From Vanrija pseudolonga (Eukaryota > Basidiomycota > Tremellomycetes > Trichosporonales > Trichosporonaceae), in NCBI RefSeq assembly GCF_020906515.1, contig NC_085854.1:496001-560000 (forward strand): a stretch of 64,000 bases of DNA, written 5' to 3'. The translations under genes and the position numbers were made by a program. Shown here piece after piece: positions 20,506-30,518 of the stretch. Position 1 is the first letter of the stretch. Each line of letters opens with the position of its first letter. The notes beneath the pieces were generated by a model that was given only the letters and a program-made list of their open reading frames with translations, ran no database searches and was not told the DNA's origin.

Positions 20506-22122
20506 ATGACGCCAAGATGGAAGTATGTGGGCGGTGCCCTCGGTATCCTGGTGAGTACTGAGCAGTCAGCTGCGCGCGCCGCAGCGCAGCGCAGCTGGCA
20601 CCACGCCATCGAGCCCACCTAACGCCGCGCCAGGTCGGACTCCACCTGCTCCTCTCCCTACACTCAGATTACAGAAGCCATACGGCGGGCCTGCTGCCGT
20701 CGTCGTGGACAAAGTCGGGGGCGGGCTCATCAGGAAGCGAAGACCAGGCGATTGGTAGCTGGCACAGCAGCGAGCTCCCACCTGAAGGCGCGATCCCCCA
20801 GATGCCGTCCTCGGATGATCTGCGCCTGGCAAAGGACAAGCTCAAAGACAGGCGCCGAGCCAAGGCGGTCATCTTTTCGCTTGGTACGTGACGCCACAGG
20901 ACTGCCTTCGCGCCACCGTCGCTAACGGCCCAAGCACGCAACTCGGACTTGTACGACCTGCTCTCGTCTATGAAGCAGATGGAGGACCGCTTCAACCACT
21001 GGGCGCAGTACGACTACATCTTCCTCAACGACGACGACTTCACGGACGAGTTCAAGGAGAAGACGTCGGCGCTCACGAGCGCCAACTGCAAGTATGGCAA
21101 GATTGACCCCGACCACTGGCACCAGCCCGACTGGTATGTTGTGTTGTGGTTGCTGCTGGGCTCGTGCTGACGTTTTTCCAGGATCGACGAGGAGAAGGCC
21201 ACTGCTGCGCGCAAGGAGATGACCCGCAAGAAGATCATCTACGGTCACTCGGTGCCCTACCGCAACATGTGCCGCTTCAACTCTGGCGTACGTGTCCACG
21301 TGTGAGCAGTTTACTGACGGTAAAAGTTCTTCTTCCGTCACCCTCTCCTCGACGATTACGACTACTACTGGCGCATGGAGTGCGTATGCGTGGCACATGG
21401 ATGGCCACGGGCGTAACTGACTTCTGCCACAGGCCCAGCGTCAAGTACTTCTGTGACCTCGACTACGACCCGTTCCTTCTCATGCAGGACCAGGGCAAGC
21501 AGTACGGCTTCACGCTCTCGCTGTACGAGTACATTGAGACGATCCCTACGCTGTGGAACGCCACCAAGGGTGCGTGCCAGAGGCGTAACTTGCATTGACC
21601 CCCCTCCCAGAGTTCATCCAGCTCCACCCAGAGTACGTTGCCGAGGGCAACTCGATGGGCTTCCTGTCGGACGACGGCGGCGAGACGTACAACAAGTGCC
21701 ACTGTGAGTTGTTCTTGTAGATTGCATCCAACTCACACCCCAGTCTGGTCCAACTTTGAGATCGGAGACCTCAACCTCTGGCGTTCGGACGCGTACATGA
21801 AGTACTTCGAGTTCCTCGACCAGAAGGGCGGTTTCTACTACGAGCGCTGGGGCGACGCTCCCGTCCACTCTATTGCCGCGTCTCTGTTCCTCCCCAAGGA
21901 GAAGATTCACTGGTTCGATGACATTGGATACAGGCACGACCCCTTCCAGCACTGCCCGCAGAACGATGCGCATAAGCGCGGCAAGTGCTGGTGTAACCCG
22001 GCCGACACCTTTGACTTTGAGAGGTGAGTATGGGGCGGCGGGGCATGAGGGTGATTGAGCACGACTGACTCGCTAGCTACTCCTGTACCCAGAAGTGGAT
22101 CGACATCTTCCCCAAGCCGTAG
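20506..22122 (+). CDS. alpha-1,2-mannosyltransferase, KRE2/KTR (GT15) family
   Basis: Nine exons (20506-20550, 20634-20883, 20935-21133, 21182-21287, 21327-21379, 21433-21569, 21611-21703, 21744-22023, 22077-22122) give 402 aa, typical for the family. The product should be a type II Golgi membrane protein: a short basic cytoplasmic tail (MTPRWK), a hydrophobic segment about residues 8-26 and a Ser/Gly-rich stem. A GT15 catalytic domain follows. Visible family blocks include [48 protein letters not shown], the segment [15 protein letters not shown] and the C-terminal [17 protein letters not shown]. The family transfers mannose from GDP-mannose in alpha-1,2 linkage to O- and N-linked glycans of wall and secreted proteins. 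Introns are 39-83 nt with CTGAC/CTAAC branch sites. Which KTR paralogue it is cannot be said. Confidence 0.93.
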
Positions 22123-22516
22123 TTGGTTGACCCAGCTGCGGCGCGAGTCGTGCATCATGTGTACCATATGTCACCACTATCATACCAATACCAGCCACGA
22201 TGCAACGAGTAGTAGAGGCGGGGTGGAAGCGGGCATGTAGTCGAGGACGGTGTGGGTGTAGTCAAGCAGGCGTCAATGTAGTCGAGGTGGATGTGGCTGG
22301 TTACATTGAGTGACGAAACGGTTAGCTAACCACTTGTCGTTGTTGTTGTTGTCCTGAGTTGTTTACGTCACGAGCGTCACTTGTATGATTACATCTACAC
22401 AATGGGCGGACTGTCGATAAGAGGAAAGTGATCTACATGGCCCAGGGCTTGCTGGGTTGGGTGATACCGAATGCGGGGGATCGTCTGGTCGTCTGGGGTC
22501 GATCGTGGGCTGGTCG
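22123..22516. other. short intergenic region between convergent genes
   Basis: Holds the 3' ends of the mannosyltransferase gene and of the small minus-strand membrane-protein gene. A GTTGTTGTTGTTGT tract lies near 22338. Nothing else recognised. Confidence 0.5.
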
Positions 22517-22953
22517 TCATGCTTTGCGATACAGTCTGGCGCGGAGGCGGCCGCGTTGTCCGCCGACGAGTTCGACAGCGACGGGGTCGACGGGGTGGGC
22601 TCTGGTTTGGCGGGACCCGAGGGCGATGTATGCGAACTCTAGCACGGCCATGAGGGTGATGGCGAGGACCGCGCCGATGAGGAAGTGGATCGGGGAGGCG
22701 ATGCTCGCGACGTGTCGTAGTAGTGCCGCGGCCGCGTCAATCAGGTCGGCGACGAGGGCTGTCGAGCTGGGCGCTGCGAGCCGCGACAGGTCGGGCGTGC
22801 CGACTGCTCCTGTTGCGGCGGCGTCGAGCACGACGGCGAGCGTGAGCGTCGTCTGGACGGGTGCCGAGCCCGCCAGCGTGATTGTTCGCAGGGGAGCTGT
22901 TGGTGTCAGTCAGCAGCGGAATGTATGCTATGCACGAGCGAGGCACCTACCCA
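22517..22953 (-). CDS. small single-pass membrane protein, unknown family
   Basis: Two exons give 127 aa: a start exon of only four coding bases (ATGG, 22950-22953), a 53-nt intron (22897-22949, GTAGGT donor, CTGAC branch, CAACAG acceptor), then 22517-22896. The N-terminal half is Ala/Thr/Leu-rich (MAPLRTITLAGSAPVQTTL). One clear membrane segment lies at about residues 70-92 (HFLIGAVLAITLMAVLEFAY). The C-terminus is basic (GQRGRLRARLYRKA), suggesting it faces the cytosol. I recognise no family. The good splice sites and the frame that continues exactly across them are the main support. It is the last of a run of six minus-strand genes. Confidence 0.5.
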
Positions 22954-23370
22954 TCGTCTCGAGAGTATGTGTGTGTGGGTGCGCGGCGGGCCTCGCAACG
23001 TCGCCCACCTGTTTATGTATCCATGCCTGTTGCCTGGTCGCTACGGCCCACTGGTCGCCGTCGCCGTGTTTTGAAAACAAACGCGTCGTCGTCGTCGTCG
23101 CCGTATGCGGCTGTCGTCGCGACAAGCCACCTGGCCTAGCGCGCGCGCGACCAGCGCCACCGATTTGTATAGGCTCAGGTGGGGTCAGGTGTGGTGTCAG
23201 GTGTGGGTGAATCAGTTGCGTGGTCAATCATCACAACATCATATGCTTGCATGCGTAGGTGGTGGGTGCGGTGGGTGTGCACAGGGAGTGAGTGCTGGCG
23301 TGGTCGTGTGGGTGTGTACATGAGAGAGTAGAAAGTGTCCGTTTAATAAATCGACCACGACGACGAGCGA

Positions 23371-23847
23371 CTAGGCCGCCGCAGTGCCGATCAGCAGAGC
23401 GCCAAGCAAACCGACGACGACGGCGACGGCGACGCTGCCACCACCACCGGCGAAGCGGCGCGCGGCGGCACTCGTCTCCTGCCCGAAGATGCCGTCGGGC
23501 CCGGTCCCGCTCCACAGGTTGAAAGAGTTCATGGCGCTCGGCGCGGGCGTGACTGCGAGCGTGGCCGTCGGGAACGTGAACGGGTTGACGGGCGTGGTGG
23601 AGGGCGTGGTCGTTGGTGCTGGCGTCGTGCCGGTCGCGTTGGAGGGGATCGTGGTGCCGTTCACGACGTGCGGCGCGGGCGTCGCCGAGCCGTTGGTCGA
23701 TGGTGGTGGGGTGGGTGCAGAGCTGACATGTCAGCGGACAGACAGGAAGGCAGCAAGGGCAGAAGAGGCCCACGTCGTGAAGTTCTGCGCCGAGGCCAGG
23801 TGTGCCAGGGCGAGCAAGGCGAGGAACAGCCAGAGGAGCCACTTCAT
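23371..23847 (-). CDS. secreted Thr/Pro-rich protein with GPI-type C-terminus
   Basis: Two exons (23774-23847 and 23371-23722) flank a 51-nt intron with donor GTGGGC, branch CTGAC and acceptor TCAG, giving 141 aa. A signal peptide is clear (MKWLLWLFLALLALAHLASA, then QNFTT). The middle is rich in Thr, Pro, Ser and Asn, with several N-glycosylation sequons (NFT, NGS, NGT, NAT). A short more ordered piece (NSFNLWSGTGPDGIF) precedes a C-terminal hydrophobic stretch (VAVAVVVGLLGALLIGTAAA). That layout fits a small GPI-anchored or wall-linked mannoprotein. No enzymatic domain is visible. The start was chosen because the signal peptide begins exactly there. Confidence 0.68.
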
Positions 23848-24322
23848 GCTGCCGGAAGAGGGGGGCGGGGGAGGAGGAGGAAGGGGAGGGGGAGGAGGGC
23901 GAGACGAGGACGAAGAGACAACGAGTGACAACGAGAATACTTTGCATCAACGCGAAGCAGCATGCACGCCGCACCACATCACCTCTGTACTCGCTGCTGC
24001 TGCTGCTCGGACCACCTCGAGCCAGCCAGAGCCCACGGGCCGTGGTGGCGCCAGCCAGCGGGCTGTGCGTGCAGCGGCTGCGGCAGAGTGAGTGAGTGAC
24101 ACTTATACACTTGCCCGGCCGGGCAGCCAAAGATGGCACTGCGAGGCCGAGATGGGATGGGCACAGAGTATTCCGGGATCGCGCGGGGAGTGAATCCGCT
24201 GCACACGACTGTGTGCTCGCACAGCGTCGACGTCGGCCCGCAGGCAGGCGCACAGCGCGCAGCTGGGCGCCCGGCGTGCGTCCCGCTGTGGCTGCTGCGG
24301 GGTACAAGTCGTGTGGCGATCA
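23848..24322. other. intergenic region between two minus-strand genes
   Basis: Promoter and leader of the GPI-type protein gene and the 3' end of the SnoaL-like gene. A CT-rich tract (on the minus strand) lies directly before the signal-peptide start. No further gene seen. Confidence 0.5.
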
Positions 24323-24757
24323 TCATGCATCATCATCATCTACGGCCGCCGGCCCGACTCGCACGACCCGACTCACGACGCGCTCGATGCGGGCGTGGCT
24401 ATCAAAGAGGTACCGCACCCACTCGTCGTACACCGCGACCTCGTGGCCGTCGGGTGCGGGCACGGTGATGTGGAGGTTGGCGTACACGAACGGCGCTGAC
24501 CCGACGTGCGCGTCCGCGCTCTTGATAGTAAAGTGCGCGCCGGGCGATATGAGCCCCTGGTAGCCTGCGTGCCCTAGTGCGCGGTCATTGTGCACCACGC
24601 TCGGGGAGACGTATTGCCCGAACGTCGCTACGTCGAACGCGCGCGCGTTGAGCATGCCGAGGTAGGACCTGTAGTGGGCTAGTAGGGACTCGGGGGTGTC
24701 GAGGATGGGCGGGCGGGGGGTGGGAGGGGCTGGCGCTGGTTCTGGGGGCGAGGGCAT
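24323..24757 (-). CDS. SnoaL/NTF2-like fold protein
   Basis: Intronless frame of 144 aa from the ATG at 24757 (MPSPPEPAPAPPTPRPP). After a Pro-rich leader, residues about 20-135 look like an NTF2-like cone: a first helix (ESLLAHYRSYLGMLNARAFD), then VSPSVVHNDRALGHAGYQGL, then strands such as HFTIKSADAHVGSAPFVYAN and EVAVYDEWVRYLFDSHARIE. The phrase order helix, SPSVVHND, strand, strand with E.W is that of SnoaL-like polyketide-cyclase and ester-binding proteins. The substrate is unknown and no catalytic residue can be assigned. It lies 124 bp downstream of the acetyltransferase gene on the same strand. The C-terminus is a run of Asp. Confidence 0.62.
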   Translation of the reverse strand: MPSPPEPAPAPPTPRPPILDTPESLLAHYRSYLGMLNARAFDVATFGQYVSPSVVHNDRALGHAGYQGLISPGAHFTIKSADAHVGSAPFVYANLHITVPAPDGHEVAVYDEWVRYLFDSHARIERVVSRVVRVGPAAVDDDDA

Positions 24758-24881
24758 GATGGCGAAGCGCAGAAGACGGTGTTGTTGTGATGACAAGTTG
24801 AGAGGACGAGGATGAGGCTGTTGACGTGTTGCAACAAGTGACGTAACCTCCTCCACTCCCCACCCCTCCACCAACCCCGCG

Positions 24882-25556
24882 CTAGAAAACAACCTTCATC
24901 CCAGCATGGCTATGCACGAACCCCAAGCGCTCGTAGAACCGCTTCGCCTCGGGGCGCTGCAGGTCGGTCGTGAGCTGGACCAGCGCGACCCCGCGGGCAC
25001 GGGCACGCTCCAGCGCGTACTCGAAGAACGCGGCGCCGACGCCCCCGCCGCGCAGGTGCGGGGCGACGCGCACCGCTTCGATCTGGGCGCGCCACGCTCC
25101 GCCGCGGGACAGGCCGGGGATGTACGTGAGCTGGAGGCAGCCTGCGACGCGGGCCGCAGGGTCGCTGTCGGCGTGGGCGGGGGCACCGGCCTCTCCTTCA
25201 GCGGAAGACGGCGACGGCGCCGCAGTGTCGAGCAGCACCAACAACTCCTGGTGCGCCGCGTCCTGGGCAATCGCATCAAACGCCGCCAGATACGTGTCGA
25301 GGGGCGCGCCCTCGCGCCCGGACCCGAGCTTGTCGTCTGCGAGCAGGCCGACGATGGCGGGCACTTCGGCGCGGAGGGCGGGCGCGACGCGGATAGACGG
25401 GTGGGAGGGGAGCGGCTCGCCGCGGACTTGGGCGGTGGGCATTGTGGCGAGGGGGCGGCCGCGGCGGAGACGGAGCGTGCGCGCGTGGTGCGATGCTGCG
25501 AAGAGGCGCGCTTGGAGGAGTGTTTGTGTGGTGGTTGGGGTGCGTGCTGTCAGCAT
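24882..25556 (-). CDS. GNAT-family N-acetyltransferase
   Basis: Frame of 224 aa if started at the ATG at 25556 (MLTARTPTTTQTLLQARLFA). The next ATG at 25442 (MPTAQVRGE) removes 38 residues, and a further in-frame ATG lies at 25622. The longer N-terminus is Arg-rich without acidic residues and could be a mitochondrial presequence. The acetyltransferase domain starts at about residue 55 (SIRVAPALRAEVPAIVGLL). It shows the acetyl-CoA-binding motif A (IEAVRVAPHLRGGGVGAAFF, a V-x-x-x-x-R-G-x-G-V-G-A type loop) and the terminal RPEAKRFYERLGFVHSHAGM. Gly/Ala-rich, Glu-rich insertions lie between the first strands. The substrate (small molecule or protein) cannot be read from sequence. Confidence 0.82.
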   Translation of the reverse strand: MLTARTPTTTQTLLQARLFAASHHARTLRLRRGRPLATMPTAQVRGEPLPSHPSIRVAPALRAEVPAIVGLLADDKLGSGREGAPLDTYLAAFDAIAQDAAHQELLVLLDTAAPSPSSAEGEAGAPAHADSDPAARVAGCLQLTYIPGLSRGGAWRAQIEAVRVAPHLRGGGVGAAFFEYALERARARGVALVQLTTDLQRPEAKRFYERLGFVHSHAGMKVVF

Positions 25557-25885
25557 TGTGTTGGGCGGGTTGCGGGGCTCGCCAGTTGAGAGGTGGAGCG
25601 AGCCAGCTTTAAGCCGTGACATCGTCGGAGACGTCCGATGGAGCCATTCGGTAATCGTCGGCGATCGCTCCGCGCCGCCCAGCGCCGATATCGTCGTCGT
25701 CGGTGTCGTCGGCTGTGTCGCGTTAGTCGGCGCATGGGGCGTATGCACGCTATGCACGCTCGTGGGCATGTGCTGTAGTGATCATGTGCATCCCAGGGCT
25801 AGTCGGCAGCAGTCGGTCAGTTCTAATAACATCCGTCGTGTGGGCAGTGGCGAGCCAGTGTGGCACTTGCCCCCTTCCCAGCAAA

Positions 25886-27366
25886 CTAAATCCTCGAGCG
25901 CCAATCGTACCCAGCCTCGACCTCACCCCCGCCGCCCGAGTGCCCGCGCCCATGGCGAAACACGACGCTCCGGCGCTCACCAGCAGGGAACGAAAACGTC
26001 GTGCGGCTGCGCTCGTAAGTATGCGTCGCGTTGACGCGCTGCGCAGGCGGGTCGGCATAGTCAAAGTGGTACACGCCCGCGTGGGCACCAGACGCAGCCG
26101 TAGGCCTGCCCCTCACGCGGTCGTCCCAGTCGCGGAGGTCCTGGTCCCGGCGTGGCTTCGTCGTGTACGCTGGTGGGGTGGAGGTGGTGCTAGATGAGCT
26201 GGAGGAGGAGGAGGGGACGCGGGGCTTGGAGGATGGCTTGCCTCCGCCCCCAATGTTGGGCGGGGGCTTGGACTTGCCTGTTGCGCCTGCGTCGCCGCGG
26301 TCGGATCCTCCGGATCGCGTAGAGGTCGGCTTGACCCACTCAGTGACGGAGCGGGGGTCTCCTCCAGGGGGGTTGGTGGTGTTAGCATCAGGCTTGGCGT
26401 CGGTGGCCGGTGTGGCGGCGGCGGCGGCGACGGCGGGCTTGGGCTCGGCTGCTGGCTTGGACTCGGCGGCGGGTTTAGTTGCTGGCTTGGGTTCGGCGGG
26501 TTTGGCGTCAGGCTTCGAGGTGGCTGGTGTTGGCTTGGGCTCGGCGGACTTGTCGGCGGGCTTGTCTGCGGCCTTGGGCTCGGCGGGCTTATCAGCGGGC
26601 TTGGGGTCAACAGGCTTAGCTCCAGGCTTTGCCTTTGGGTCAGGCTCGGCCCCTCCAGCGAGTTTGACGTCGGGCGCAGCGGCGGCGGCAGGCTCTCCCT
26701 GCTTTCCCTGCTGCTTCTCCTCCACCACCGGAACCGCACCCGGCGCCACCTCGACGGCGGCGGGCTGTCCCAGAGGTACCGTCTGCGGCGTGTCCACGGC
26801 CACCTCAGAGCGTGGCAGCACCCCACCGTGCTGCTGCTGCTGCTGCTGGCAACGCTGCTGGGCGAAGGCGTACGCCGGCTCGCTGTACCCCCTGCGGTGG
26901 TTCCAGCCGCCAGTATAGTCCCCGGGCACGCCGTAGGCCGGGTAGCTGTGCAGCATGAAGCAGTGGCACTCGTGCGGGAAGTCGGGGTTCGGGCAGGCGC
27001 GGGACCGAAAGGGCTGCGGCGGGGGCCCATACGCGCCGTGCGAGCCTGGCGGCGCGTAAGCGGCGCCTGCACTGCGCGGGTCCCACGGCGTAGGCGGCCA
27101 CTCGCCCCATTGGCCCGGCCGCCGGCCCCAGTCCGGCGCGTAGGATACCTGTGCGGCCGTGAAGCCTGCGTGCTGTGGCGACACGGGCACCGGCGCCGGC
27201 GGGAGCGGCTTCGAGTCGGCGTCTGCCCCGCCACCACCAATACTCCCCGTCATGCTCTTGATCGTCGGCGCGTGCTGCAGCGTGGCCTTCTTCGCTGCAC
27301 CGTCGCGGGTCTGCGGCTCCTCGGTCGCTGGGGCGAGGGGCACGGTGGCGTGTGGCGCATCTCCGT

Positions 27367-27406
<40 letters not shown>

Positions 27407-27851
27407 GTCGACCTTGGCTGCCTGCGCCGAGGGCTTCTTCGCCTCTGTGGCCGCAGCGTCCGCCTCTGGGGCGGCCTTCGCCTTGCCCTTGCCCTTGCCC
27501 TTGCTCTTGGGCTCGGCTGGCGCCGGGGGCGCCGGCGCATCAGGCCCCAGCCCCGCGTCGTACGCCGCCCGACTGTCCTCGTTCCCGAGCACCTCGTACG
27601 CGTCTGCACACACCGTCAGCCTGCTTGCTTGCTTGCTCGCCGCCGCCACCACCCCACCCACCCAAGGCCCGCTGGAACAGCTCCGTCGCTTCCGCGCTGT
27701 TGTTCTTGTCCGGGTGCTTCATGCGCGCGAGGCGCACGTACGCCTTGCGCACTGCGCGCTGTCAGCAGGGCTGGGGGCTAGCGGACGTACCCTCCGCCGG
27801 TGTCGCGTCGCGCTCGATGTCTAGGATGTCGTAGTGCGTTAGTTCTGCCAT
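25886..27851 (-). CDS. J-domain co-chaperone with long low-complexity region
   Basis: Three exons (27791-27851, 27662-27751, 25886-27603) with introns of 39 and 58 nt give 622 aa. Residues 5-67 are a J domain: THYDILDIERDATPAEVRKA, the HPD motif in RMKHPDKNN that stimulates Hsp70 ATPase activity, then YEVLGNEDSRAAYDAG. No G/F-rich or zinc-finger region follows, so this is a class C J-protein. The rest is low complexity: a Lys/Gly/Ala linker, an (AP)n run encoded by a GGGCGC hexanucleotide repeat, an Arg/Pro/His/Tyr-rich part around residues 220-300 that includes CPNPDFPHECHCFM, and a long stretch of EPKPA/DKPAEP repeats. The C-terminal 80 residues (RRDQDLRDWDDRVRGRP onward) look more ordered. 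Client and location are unknown. Intron 2 contains GCTT repeats. Confidence 0.85.
26400..26640 (-). repeat. imperfect PKPAE-type coding repeat in the J-protein gene
   Basis: Degenerate repeats of 15-21 bp encode alternating Lys-Pro-Ala/Glu/Asp units (AEPKPA, DKPAEPK, KPDAKPAEP). The pattern is charged and Pro-rich and should be extended in solution. Nearby at 27368-27404 a six-unit GGGCGC repeat encodes Ala-Pro dipeptides. Confidence 0.75.
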
Positions 27852-28044
27852 GGTTGCGATGATGGTGAGGAGTAGTAAGTCGATAGAGTTGGTAGATAAA
27901 CTGGTGGCGACAACACGAGGCTGCACGCACACCTCAACCCCGGCCGCAGTCGCGCACACGCCCAACCCCCGCACGCACCGCTGTGCACGCTTCTCCCCAA
28001 CGAATGCAAAGAGATATGTCTAACAACAGGGTGTGAGGCTCGGC

Positions 28045-28055
28045 TCGCTGCGTTC
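28045..28055 (-). repeat. TCGCTGCGTTC core with complementary arms, 3' of RIX7
   Basis: The core on the + strand is flanked by GGC/GCC and, further out, GAGGC (28035-28039) and GCCTC (28056-28060). It abuts the RIX7 stop codon. It is related to the cores at 39872, 46067 and 51452. Confidence 0.45.
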
Positions 28056-28058
28056 GCC

Positions 28059-30315
28059 TCAGCTCAGACCCATCATCCCCACGTCCCCCCCTTCCTTGGC
28101 CTCCTTCTCTGCCTCCGCCTCGGCCTCCCTCAACCGCCTTCCCTTGGCCGGCACGCCAGCATACTTGTCACGCATGCGCTCGTACCGCGCCCGCTGTTCT
28201 CTTGACACTGACGCGCGGGTCTTGGACGCGGCAGCGACAAAGTTGTCCACGCTGACCATCATGCGCTGCGTCGGCATGTTGTCGCTGTCGGTTTCGAACG
28301 CGCCAATGGCCTCGAGGGCGCCACGAAGCGCGAGGCTCGCCGCTTCCCGCACCAATGCCGCGACGTCCGCACCACTGTACCCGTCACACTGGTGCGACGT
28401 GACAATCGACGCAATGCCGCCCCATGACGCCTCGTCAATCGGCGTGCGCTTCGTGTGCGTGCGCAGAATCTCCAGACGCTCAGACGACGTCGGGAGGTCG
28501 ACGTACAGCAGCTTGTCGAGACGTCCAGGTCGCACCATGGCCGGGTCGATCATGTCCGGGCGGTTGGTCGCACCAATAACATAAACAGCCTTGCGGGTGT
28601 CGAGGCCGTCAAGCTCCGTCAGCAGCGTGTTCACCACACGCGCAGAGGATTCAGACTGGCGTCAGCGTCACCCATCTGGGTTCACTCACCATTGAGTCGT
28701 CACGTCGGGGCACGAGCGCGTCGAGCTCGTCAAAGAAGATGACGCAGGGCGAGGAGGCACGGGCACGCGCAAACACCTGGCGGACCGCGCGCTCACTCTC
28801 ACCAACGTACTTGTTGAGCAGCTCGGGGCCCTTGACGGAGATAAAGTTGCAGCGCGACTCGTTGGCCACGGCCTTGGCAAGGAGTGTTTTACCACATCCT
28901 GGCGGGCCCCACAGGAGCACGCCGGACGGCGCGTCGATGCCGACAACAGAGAACAGCTCGGGGTGGCGGATGGGCTGGACGACGGCCATGTGCAGCTCGT
29001 CGCGGACGTTTCCCAGCGCGCCAATGTCGGCCCAGGTGACGTCTGGCACTGTGGCAAAGCCCTCGCGCTTGGCACTGGGCTGGACGACCTTGAGCGCGGC
29101 GACAAAGTCGTCGGGCACAATCACGAGGTTGCCGAGCTGCTCCGCGGTCAAAGGGTTGGGATGGCTGGCCAGGAAGCGTGCGATCGGCGTGGCGAGCAGC
29201 TCGGGCGAGAGATCGGTAAACGGCCCAGATCTGTCGTCGAGCGCCATGCTCTCCATCGCGGCGTCTGGCTCGGCCGACTGGGCCGACATGGACTCGAAGA
29301 TGCGCTTGACGGCGCCGACGCCTGCCTCGGTCGTTAACGCCGTCAAGTCGGCACCAACATATCCAGGCGTAGCCTTTGCCAGCCACCGGATATCCACCTC
29401 GCCCGAGAGGCTGAGCGGCGCGCAGAGGACCCGCAGGATCTCCTCGCGGCCCTCGACGCTCGGCACGCCCATCTCAATCTCGTGGTCGAACCGCCCTGCG
29501 CGGCGGAGCGCCGGGTCGAGCGAGTCGGGCCGGTTCGTCGCACCGATAATCACCACGGGCTTTTCGGACGCTGCCAGCTCGTCCATGCACGTCAGGAGCT
29601 GCGCGACGATGCGGCGCTCCATCTCGCGCTGCGCGTTCTCGCGCTTCGGCGTGATGGCGTCGACCTCGTCCAGAAACAAGATACACGGCGCGTGCTTCTA
29701 AGCCAGTCAGCGGTGCTGAGGTGCCTGTTGCTTACCTTTGCCTCGTCAAAGTGCTCGCGAAGGGTACGCTCCGACTCGCCCGACATGCCCGAGACGATGG
29801 AGGGCGCCGAGACGGTGATGAAGGGGAGGCCTAGTTCCTGTCCAGCGTCAGCACACGAGCCGTTCGAGTAACACTGCACTCACACCAGCCAGACACCGCA
29901 CGAGCTGCGTCTTGCCGCCTCCCGGCACGCCATGCAGCAGCACACCGCGCGGACGCGGCACGCCAGTGTGCGCGTAGATTTCAGGATGGAGGAGTGGCAA
30001 GGCGACAATCTCCATGAGCTGGGTGACCTGCTTGCCCAGCCCTCCAAGCTGGTTGAGGCGCGCGTCCGGGGGCGCATACTTGTCGTCCCGTCCCTCGCGG
30101 TTCTCTCTCTTGACGCGCTTCTTGCGCACAGCAGTCTCGGGCTCGCTGCCCGGCGCAGTGGAGGTACCGTCTGGTCCTGGGCTCGCAGGGCTGTTGAGCC
30201 CCGCGACCGTCTTGCGGACCCGCTTCTTTGTGGCCGCCGCGGCTGCCGACGTCGAGGCCGCCGGCTGCGTGCCCCACGCCGCTGTGATCGACTGGTTGAG
30301 GCTCAAGCCGCTCAT
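28059..30315 (-). CDS. RIX7: Rix7/NVL-type double AAA ATPase of 60S ribosome assembly
   Basis: Four exons (29884-30315, 29736-29837, 28690-29697, 28059-28655), introns 46, 38 and 34 nt, 712 aa. The Rix7/NVL family strips Nsa1 from nucleolar pre-60S particles. Domain D1 starts near residue 85 ([11 protein letters not shown]), with Walker A GVPGGGKT at 129-136 and Walker [12 protein letters not shown]2 starts with [16 protein letters not shown], then Walker A GPPGCGKT near residue 440, Walker [11 protein letters not shown] and arginine-finger region [23 protein letters not shown] at the start of D2 and the closely spaced AAA domains without a Cdc48 N domain favour Rix7 over Cdc48. The N-terminal extension is only about 80 residues and is basic (KKRVRK, RKKRVKR), shorter than in yeast Rix7. 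The 34-nt intron splits D2 just after Walker B. Confidence 0.9.
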
Positions 30316-30518
30316 CGTGGTGGAAGTGTGTTGTGTAGCTGCACTTGGCCAGAAATCTCACAAAATCATGGACGAGGGTGGAGGTGGGGGTGTGATAAGG
30401 TGCGAAAAATGACGTGGCTGGCTGGCTTAGGGAAGTTGGGCGGCGAGACATGACTACTGAGGACTTGGAAGGACCAAGGTCGATGTTGACATCTCAGACA
30501 CATCTCTCATCGCACAAA
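30316..30518. promoter_or_regulatory. 203-bp bidirectional promoter between RIX7 and the pinin gene
   Basis: Only 203 bp separate the two start codons, so both leaders and both core promoters must fit here. It includes a T-poor C/A-rich patch next to RIX7 and no TATA box that I can see. An in-frame upstream ATG of the pinin gene lies at 30450. Confidence 0.6.

Noticed and set aside
23731-23931. An earlier start for the GPI-type protein with a Pro/Ser run before MKWLLW
   Set aside because: It would bury the signal peptide behind a low-complexity leader. The ATG at 23847 places the signal peptide at the N-terminus.
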